Source of the DNA: JBKHYG01 sp046565595
GTDB taxonomy: Bacteria > Actinomycetota > AC-67
Reading direction: 5' to 3'
NCBI GenBank assembly: GCA_046565595.1
Contig: JBKHYG010000115.1
Span: 1 to 6,049, forward strand
Length of the DNA stretch: 6,049 nucleotides
The position numbers and the translations under genes were made by a program. Of the stretch, positions 1 to 4,847 are shown piece by piece. The notes beneath the pieces are model-generated. The model saw only the letters and a program-made list of their open reading frames with translations, did not search any database and was not told where the DNA came from. Numbering within the stretch: the first letter of the stretch is position 1; every line of letters starts with the position of its first letter.

Positions 1-756
1 CCCGATCACCTCGGCCCCTTCGACGCTTCCCTCGATCCAGGGTTCGATGGAGGACAACACCAGACGATTGGCCTCCAACAGGTCCTCAGGCTGGCCGGTG
101 TCCTTCCACCATCCAGTCACCTCGTGCGCGCGTACCTCGAGCCCTTCGTCGATCAAACCTTGTATGGCGTCGGTGATCTCGTATTCGCCGCGCGCACTCG
201 GACGAAGCTGCGAGATGACCTCGTGGACCTCAGGCGAGAAGAGGTATACCCCGGCGAGGGCCAGATCCGACGGCGGATCGTCCGGCTTCTCGACGACACG
301 CACCACTCGGTCGCCGTCCATCTCCACCACTCCGAACCGCTGAGGTTCTGGTACCCGTTCCGTCAGGATCTGGGCTGCGACAGGTTCGGAGACGAATTCG
401 TCGACGAGGCTTTGCACGCCGTCTCGAAGCATGTTGTCACCGAGGTACATCAAGAAGGCCTCGTCGCCCAGGAACTCGCGTGCCGTGCGTACGCAGTCCG
501 CGAGACCCGCGGGAGAGGCCTGCGGGATGTAGGTGACTGCGATCTTCCAGCGAGATCCGTCTCCAACGGCCTCGCGGATCTCTGGATCCGTGTCGCCTGT
601 GACGATGCCGACCTCGGTGATCCCCGCTTGGGCGATGTGTCTTAGCACCGAGAACAGGATGGGTTCACCCGCCACGGGGACGAGCTGCTTGGCGCTGGTG
701 TAGGTGATGGGACGAAGCCGCGTCCCGTGCCCTCCAGCGGGTACCAGGGCTTTCAA
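1..756 (-). CDS. Glucose-1-phosphate thymidylyltransferase, StrD/long RmlA type (C-terminus beyond window)
   Basis: This enzyme makes dTDP-glucose from glucose-1-phosphate and dTTP in the cytoplasm, the entry step to dTDP-rhamnose and other deoxysugars of cell-surface glycans or glycosylated metabolites. My reading of the minus strand gives 252 uninterrupted codons. Residues 8-16 are the nucleotide-binding GGHGTRLRP loop, K23 sits in SAKQLVPV, LGDN at 105-108 supplies the metal-binding Asp, VEKP is at 155-158, GEYEITD at 190-196 gives the second metal Asp, and GWWKDTG is at 215-221. AKQLVPV, GDTDPEIREAVGDGSRW and LGDN resemble the long StrD subfamily (about 355 residues) more than the roughly 290-residue RmlA. 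On that basis about 100 residues, the left-handed beta-helix tail starting near GSVEGAEV, are cut off by the window edge. The start is the TTG at 756-754: it gives the canonical MKALVPAGG N-terminus, an in-frame TGA lies 24 bases upstream, and there is no ATG. No clear Shine-Dalgarno is visible. It lies 45 bases after the LCP gene on the same strand. A UTP-specific enzyme is the main alternative. Confidence 0.92.
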   Translation of the reverse strand, partial: MKALVPAGGHGTRLRPITYTSAKQLVPVAGEPILFSVLRHIAQAGITEVGIVTGDTDPEIREAVGDGSRWKIAVTYIPQASPAGLADCVRTAREFLGDEAFLMYLGDNMLRDGVQSLVDEFVSEPVAAQILTERVPEPQRFGVVEMDGDRVVRVVEKPDDPPSDLALAGVYLFSPEVHEVISQLRPSARGEYEITDAIQGLIDEGLEVRAHEVTGWWKDTGQPEDLLEANRLVLSSIEPWIEGSVEGAEVIG

Positions 757-801
757 CGGTTCATAGCGTAGAACGCCTCAGCACCCGATCCATGACACCG
801 C

Positions 802-2211
802 TCACCCGCAGGCTGACCGTTCCTGGTCCTTCTCACTGACCGGCGGTTTCGGCTGAGGCGAAGGCGTTTCGCCCCGTTCGCGCGCTGCCACGCGTTCGGC
901 GTGATCGACACCGAGGGTCAGCACTATGTCTCCAGGCAGATCCTTCTCTGCCAGACGCTTGCGGCTACCCGGATACTGCTTGGCCAACAGGTTCGCTTTC
1001 AGCTCGTCACCGAACTCGTACAGGATCGTGGTCACCTGCGTCCGAGACTCGGCGTTGCCGATCGAGTGGATCCTGAAGCCCGCCTTGCTGAGCCGGGTCT
1101 GTTCGCGCCCCGCTAGGCCGCCCCTCGCGCTGCCGTTCAAGATCCGGACGGTCACATCCCCCGGCGTCGGGACGCTGGAGCTGGTCTTGCCGACATCGGG
1201 CAGAGGCTCGTCGTCACGGATCGCGTTGAAGAGTGGGCGCGCTTCGTCCTCCACCGGAACCAGATATGAGACCCCGCCGATCAAGGCCGAGTAGTTGGGT
1301 ACGATCCTGAAGTCGACCCTGGCTTGATCGAAACCCGCCAACTTGTTCGCAACCGCTCGAGCAAGATCAAGCCCGACGCCCTCGTCGTACTTGACGCCTT
1401 CACCGATCGCTTCGGACAGACGCAACCACTTGGCTGGGTTCAGGAGGAAGCCGATCGACTTCACCTTGCGCAACAGAGTCCTGATGAACAGCTGCTGGCG
1501 TTGGATGCGCCCGATGTCTGCGGTCGGATCGATGTAGCGCGCCCGGACGAAGGACAACGCCATCTCTCCGTCGAGGTTCACACATCCTGCCTTGGGGATG
1601 TCCAGGCCGCTGCGCCGATCCTGAAGCGGGCGGTCGACATAGACATCCACTCCCCCGACGGCATCGACGATGTTCTGGAACGAGGCGAAGTTGACTTCGA
1701 CATAGTGGTTGATCGGGATGCCTGTGAAGTGCTTGACGGTCTTCAGCGTCAGGTTCGGTCCGCCGAACGCGTAGGCGGCGTTCAGTTTCTGAGACCCATA
1801 GCCGGGGATGTCGACCTTCAGGTCACGCGGCAGCGAAACCAGCACGGCTTTCTCGGCTTTGGCTGCGATGTGGATCAGGATCATGACATCCGCGCGTTGA
1901 CCAACCTCGCCCTTGAACTGTCGCTTGTTGCGCGCGACACCTTCGATCACATCGCGCCGGTCGCTGCCCAGCACCAGGATGTTCAAAGCTTGATCGGGCA
2001 GCGCCTCTTCGAGTTCCTGGATGGTCTTGTCCTTGCCCTTGTCCAGGTTCGCCTTCACCTTGCGGTAGGTGACGAACAAGCCGGCGCCCGCGAAGAGCGT
2101 GAAGATCAGGCCCACTACGCCGACCCGTCGAAGCAACGGATGGCGCGAACCGCCACCTCTGCGCTTGCGGGGTCGGCGCGGAACCTCCAGGTTCTTGAGT
2201 CCGTCGTACAT
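802..2211 (-). CDS. LytR-CpsA-Psr (LCP) family cell-wall glycopolymer ligase with LytR_C domain
   Basis: LCP proteins move lipid-linked glycopolymers (teichoic acid, arabinogalactan, capsule) onto peptidoglycan at the outer face of the membrane. The 469-residue product begins with a basic cytoplasmic stretch (PRRPRKRR, 11-18), followed by one membrane segment at about 30-49, so the rest is extracellular. The LCP catalytic domain spans about 74-250: LGSDRR 81-86, RADVM 106-110, SLPRD 126-130, LNAAYAFGG 143-151, DAVGGVDV 183-190, FVRAR 221-225 and GRIQRQQ 234-240. By analogy with Cps2A, R106, D108, R129, R223 and R225 should bind the pyrophosphate and metal. A linker rich in Ser and Pro (341-350) leads to a LytR_C domain at about 351-434 (VTVRILNGS, then GDIVLTLG), and a charged Pro-rich tail ends in SACG. 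This architecture is common in actinobacteria. The ATG at 2211 is the only good start: upstream in frame there is only a CTG before a TAG. It lacks a convincing Shine-Dalgarno. A sugar-nucleotide enzyme gene follows, fitting envelope glycan synthesis. The exact polymer is unknown; older annotations call such genes transcriptional attenuators. Confidence 0.95.
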   Translation of the reverse strand: MYDGLKNLEVPRRPRKRRGGGSRHPLLRRVGVVGLIFTLFAGAGLFVTYRKVKANLDKGKDKTIQELEEALPDQALNILVLGSDRRDVIEGVARNKRQFKGEVGQRADVMILIHIAAKAEKAVLVSLPRDLKVDIPGYGSQKLNAAYAFGGPNLTLKTVKHFTGIPINHYVEVNFASFQNIVDAVGGVDVYVDRPLQDRRSGLDIPKAGCVNLDGEMALSFVRARYIDPTADIGRIQRQQLFIRTLLRKVKSIGFLLNPAKWLRLSEAIGEGVKYDEGVGLDLARAVANKLAGFDQARVDFRIVPNYSALIGGVSYLVPVEDEARPLFNAIRDDEPLPDVGKTSSSVPTPGDVTVRILNGSARGGLAGREQTRLSKAGFRIHSIGNAESRTQVTTILYEFGDELKANLLAKQYPGSRKRLAEKDLPGDIVLTLGVDHAERVAARERGETPSPQPKPPVSEKDQERSACG

Positions 2212-2232
2212 CGCGCCGGGCCGCAGGATAGC

Positions 2233-2245
2233 GGGGCTGAGCCCC
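2233..2245. other. Small GC hairpin between thioesterase and LCP genes
   Basis: GGGGC, a three-base TGA loop, and GCCCC form a perfect five-pair inverted repeat inside the 48-base gap between the thioesterase stop (2260) and the LCP start (2211). On the minus-strand transcript no U-run follows it, so it is not a convincing intrinsic terminator. It could slow transcription or shape the LCP leader, or be chance in GC-rich DNA. Confidence 0.35.
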
Positions 2246-2259
2246 TTCTACCCGAAGAC

Positions 2260-2769
2260 CTACTCGCCCTCCCGTTCCTTGCGACGAGCAAGTATCTCCT
2301 CTTTGCGGGCGAGCCGGTGTTTGCGTCGGATCTTGGCTTCACTCATCCTGCGCCGCTCCTCGTCGTTCTCGGGTTCCAGCGGCGGAACGGCCCGGGGGTT
2401 GCCATCCTCATCGAGGGCGACGAAGACCAGGTACGCGGTCGAAACATGCCTGGTCTCGCCGGTCTTCACATCTTCGGCCATGACCCGCGCGCCGACCTCC
2501 ATGCTGGTCCGTCCCACATCGTTCACCTGGGCGCTGACGGTCACGATCTCGCCGAGGAGCACCGGCTCGATGAAGCTCATCTCGTCCATGGCCGCCGTGA
2601 CGACACGGCCTCCAGAATGTTTGGAGGCGCTCATCCCAGAGGCGGTGTCGACCAGCCGCATGATCACTCCACCATGGACATTGTCCTGGAGGTTCGAGTC
2701 CTCTACCTCCATCAGTTTCGCCAGCACCACCCGGCTCTGTTGCGGCGTGCGAGCCCCTGGTTCGGGCAT
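2260..2769 (-). CDS. Hotdog-fold acyl-CoA thioesterase (YciA/ACOT type)
   Basis: It hydrolyses acyl-CoA to free acid and CoA in the cytoplasm; the preferred acyl chain cannot be read from sequence. The 169 residues align by eye with YciA-type thioesterases. DSN at 24-26 and HGGVIMRLVDTA at 32-43 hold the predicted catalytic pair N26 and D41 (15 apart, as in ACOT7, with D41 matching the catalytic Asp of YciA). GRVVTAAMDEMSFIEPV (54-70), VGRTSMEV (85-92) and TAYLVFVALD (111-120) complete the hotdog. Residues from about 131 form a very charged Arg/Lys/Glu extension, probably a helix, beyond the normal domain end. The ATG at 2769 begins one base after the mutase stop (TGACATG on the minus strand), and GAGAGGG nine bases upstream, inside the mutase end, is a plausible ribosome site, so translation is likely coupled. 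This links it to the acyl-CoA pathway of its neighbour; possible substrates such as methylsuccinyl-, mesaconyl- or propionyl-CoA are inference only. Confidence 0.92.
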   Translation of the reverse strand: MPEPGARTPQQSRVVLAKLMEVEDSNLQDNVHGGVIMRLVDTASGMSASKHSGGRVVTAAMDEMSFIEPVLLGEIVTVSAQVNDVGRTSMEVGARVMAEDVKTGETRHVSTAYLVFVALDEDGNPRAVPPLEPENDEERRRMSEAKIRRKHRLARKEEILARRKEREGE

Positions 2770-2770
2770 G

Positions 2771-4753
2771 TCAGCCGGCCCTCTCTGCGACCAGGTCAGC
2801 CATATCGCCGACGATCGCGGTCAGATCGAAGTCCTTGGGCGTGAAGACCCGCGCAACCCCGGCATCCATCAGTGCTCGCGCATCCACATCGGGGATGATG
2901 CCTCCGACCACGACCGGCACTTGGCTCGGATCCAGACCTCTCGCCCTCATCTCTTCGAGCACCTGGGGCACCAGCCACACATGTCCGCCCGAGAGGATCG
3001 AGAGGCCGATGATGTGAACATCCTCGTCGGCGGCGGCCTGAGCGATCTGAGCGGGTGAGAGTCGGATGCCTTGGTAAACCACCTCGAATCCAGCGTCGCG
3101 AGCCCGGACGGCGATCTGTTCGGCACCGTTGCTGTGCCCGTCCAAGCCGGGTTTGCCGACCAGGATCTTCAGGCGGCCAACACCGCGAGCCTTCGCGACC
3201 TGCTCGACCCTGCTTCTCACATCTGAGAGCCTCGTGTGGCTATCGGCGGAGGCGATCGGTACCTGTCCGACACCGGTGGGTGCGCGATACTCGCCGAATA
3301 CCTCTCGCAACGCGTCGGCCCATTCGCCTGTCGTAACGCCGGCTCTTGCGGCAGCGATCGAAGCCTCGACCAGGTTCTCGCCGCTCTCTGCCGTGCGCTT
3401 CAAGCCGTCGAGAGCGGCGGTGGCCGCCGTCTGATCCCGTTCCTTCCGCCAACGCACCACGGCCTCTGCCTGCTCCGCCTCGGCGGCTGGATCCACCTCG
3501 ACGATCATCTCGCCAGAGGTCAGTGGGGACGGCTCGGTCTCGGTGAAGGCGTTGACGCCAACGACGGTTGACTCGTTGGCTTCGATCGCCCTCTGACGCT
3601 GCGCGAGCGATGTCACGAGCTCGCGTTTCAGGTACTCCAGCGCCTCGATGGAACCCCCCATGTCCAAGATCCGTTGCAGCTCTTCCCAGGCGGCGTCCGC
3701 GATCTCGGTGGTCTTGGCTTCCATCACATGCGAGCCTCGGAACAGGTCCTCGTACTCCAGGAGGTCGGTCTCGTTGACCAGTATCTGCTGCAACCGCAGA
3801 GACCATTGCTGGTCCCAGGGTCGCGGCAATCCGAGCGCCTCGTTCCAAGCGGGCAGTTGCAGCGACCGGGTACGAGCATCCTTGGAGAGCGTGACGGCCA
3901 GGGCCTCGAGCAGGATCCGGTACACATTGTTCTCTGGCTGCTGGGCGGTCAAGCCTAACGAGTTCACCTGAACCGCATAGCGGAAGCGCAGGAACCTCTC
4001 GTCGTCGACGCCGTACCGCTCACGACCGATCCGCGCCCACAGTTGGGTGAAGGCCCGCATCTTGGCGGTCTCTTCGATGAAGCGGATGCCTGCGTTGCAG
4101 AAGAAGCTGATCCGGCCGAAGACTCGACCGAAGTCGTCGTCGCTGATCTCGCCGGTGGCTCTGACGGCATCCAGCACCGCCAAGGCGTTGGCGAGCGTGA
4201 AGGCGACCTCCTGGACCGGTGTCGCGCCGGCTTCCTGCAGGTGGTAGCTGCACACATTCATCGGGTTGGCCTTCGGCAGTTCGCGCGCACAGAAGGTCAC
4301 CATGTCGGTGATCAACCGCATCGAGGGTTGCGGCGGGAAGATGTAGGTGCCACGAGCCAGGAACTCTTTGAGCAGGTCGTTCTGCGTGGTGACCGCCAGC
4401 GGCGCGCGCTGCCCCCCTTGCTCCTCGTTGACCGCGACATACATCGACAGCAACCACATGGCGGTTGCGTTGATGGTCATCGAGGTCGTCATCTCCTCGA
4501 GTCGGATGCCGTCGAACAGCGTCCGCATGTCGCCCATGTGTGCGACCGGCACACCTACCTTGCCAACCTCGCCCGAGGCCATCGGATGGTCCGGGTCGTA
4601 ACCGCATTGGGTCGGTAGGTCGAAGGCAACGGACAAGCCGGTCTGCCCCTTGGCGAGGTTGCGGTGATACAACGCGTTGGTCTCGGTCGCGTTGGTGTGG
4701 CCCGCGTAGGTCCTGATGACCCAGGGACGGTCCTTCTCGTGATTCACGCCCAT
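2771..4753 (-). CDS. ecm: Ethylmalonyl-CoA mutase, coenzyme B12-dependent (MeaA type)
   Basis: It rearranges (2R)-ethylmalonyl-CoA to (2S)-methylsuccinyl-CoA by radical chemistry with adenosylcobalamin, a key step of the ethylmalonyl-CoA pathway for acetate assimilation. The 660 residues form one chain. An acyl-CoA-mutase TIM barrel spans about 10-395, with RTYAGH at 14-19, GQTGLSVAFDLPTQ at 36-49, TTQND at 122-126, and YHLQEAG at 170-176 where H171 matches the catalytic His. After a linker comes a B12-binding domain at about 526-655: DGHSNG at 538-543 with cobalt-ligand H540, GLSILSG at 583-589 and GG at 617-618. From memory, methylmalonyl-CoA mutases read RQYAGF, PTHRGYDSD and TIQND here, whereas MeaA/Ecm proteins read as this one does, including PTQ-x-GYDPD and a nearly identical GKPGLDGHSNGAEQIAVRARDAG block. 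The start is the ATG at 4753, giving the short KDRPW leader typical of MeaA; no clear Shine-Dalgarno precedes it. It is divergent from a 3-hydroxyacyl-CoA dehydrogenase gene. Methylmalonyl-CoA mutase is the main alternative. Confidence 0.9.
   Translation of the reverse strand: MGVNHEKDRPWVIRTYAGHTNATETNALYHRNLAKGQTGLSVAFDLPTQCGYDPDHPMASGEVGKVGVPVAHMGDMRTLFDGIRLEEMTTSMTINATAMWLLSMYVAVNEEQGGQRAPLAVTTQNDLLKEFLARGTYIFPPQPSMRLITDMVTFCARELPKANPMNVCSYHLQEAGATPVQEVAFTLANALAVLDAVRATGEISDDDFGRVFGRISFFCNAGIRFIEETAKMRAFTQLWARIGRERYGVDDERFLRFRYAVQVNSLGLTAQQPENNVYRILLEALAVTLSKDARTRSLQLPAWNEALGLPRPWDQQWSLRLQQILVNETDLLEYEDLFRGSHVMEAKTTEIADAAWEELQRILDMGGSIEALEYLKRELVTSLAQRQRAIEANESTVVGVNAFTETEPSPLTSGEMIVEVDPAAEAEQAEAVVRWRKERDQTAATAALDGLKRTAESGENLVEASIAAARAGVTTGEWADALREVFGEYRAPTGVGQVPIASADSHTRLSDVRSRVEQVAKARGVGRLKILVGKPGLDGHSNGAEQIAVRARDAGFEVVYQGIRLSPAQIAQAAADEDVHIIGLSILSGGHVWLVPQVLEEMRARGLDPSQVPVVVGGIIPDVDARALMDAGVARVFTPKDFDLTAIVGDMADLVAERAG
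2779..2785 (-). promoter_or_regulatory. Ribosome binding site for the thioesterase, within the mutase 3' end
   Basis: Read on the minus strand this is GAGAGGG, nine bases before the ATG at 2769 and just ahead of the mutase stop codon at 2773-2771. It is a partial match to the anti-Shine-Dalgarno and supports the chosen start and translational coupling. Confidence 0.55.
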
Positions 4754-4775
4754 AGCGATCGAAGGTTAGCCGCGT

Positions 4776-4798
4776 CAGGCCTGCCCGTTCGAGGCCTC
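4776..4798. repeat. Pair of 8-base palindromes with AGGCCT core, possible operator
   Basis: CAGGCCTG (4776-4783) and GAGGCCTC (4791-4798) are each perfect palindromes sharing the core AGGCCT, with centres 15 bases apart. The second is flanked by CCCG (4784-4787) and CGGG (4800-4803), an outer inverted repeat offset by one base. Their place midway between two divergent pathway genes suits a dimeric regulator acting on both, but AGGCCT also occurs inside genes here, so chance is possible. Confidence 0.4.
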
Positions 4799-4833
4799 TC
4801 GGGAAGCACTATCCTCGCCTCGCGTAACCGACC

Positions 4834-4840
4834 AGGGAGG
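4834..4840 (+). promoter_or_regulatory. Strong ribosome binding site for the dehydrogenase GTG start
   Basis: AGGGAGG lies seven bases before the GTG at 4848. It decides the start: the next in-frame ATG (4887) falls within the nucleotide-binding glycine loop and would destroy the Rossmann fold. Confidence 0.85.
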
Positions 4841-4847
4841 ATCGTAG

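Larger units (their letters stand above)
4754..4847. promoter_or_regulatory. Divergent intergenic region between mutase and dehydrogenase genes
   Basis: These 94 bases must hold the promoters of both divergent genes. On the plus strand TATCCT (4810-4815) matches four of six -10 bases, with only a weak TTCGAG at 4788-4793 in the -35 position 16 bases earlier. On the minus strand TAACCT lies nine bases before the mutase ATG, close enough for a nearly leaderless message. These promoter guesses are weak. Two short palindromes sit in the middle and could be shared operator sites. Confidence 0.6.

Noticed and set aside
124..645. A 173-codon plus-strand open frame, and another at 47-343
   Set aside because: Both are antisense shadows of the thymidylyltransferase gene, whose minus-strand reading is unbroken for 252 codons with all expected motifs.
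2233..2245. Intrinsic terminator after the thioesterase gene
   Set aside because: The stem is only five pairs and no U-run follows on the minus strand, so termination cannot be supported.
1324..2844. A 506-codon plus-strand open frame
   Set aside because: It is antisense to the LCP and thioesterase genes, both with full family motifs; its translation shows no recognisable domain. Long antisense frames are expected in high-G+C DNA.
3240..3848. Minus-strand 202-codon frame and the similar 195-codon frame at 4020-4607
   Set aside because: They are out-of-frame readings inside the mutase gene, with Arg-rich low-complexity translations typical of shifted high-G+C codons.
2771..4753. Classical methylmalonyl-CoA mutase large subunit
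   Set aside because: Methylmalonyl-CoA mutase large subunits are, as I recall, longer (over 700 residues) and read RQYAGF and PTHRGYDSD; this 660-residue protein matches MeaA/Ecm at those positions.
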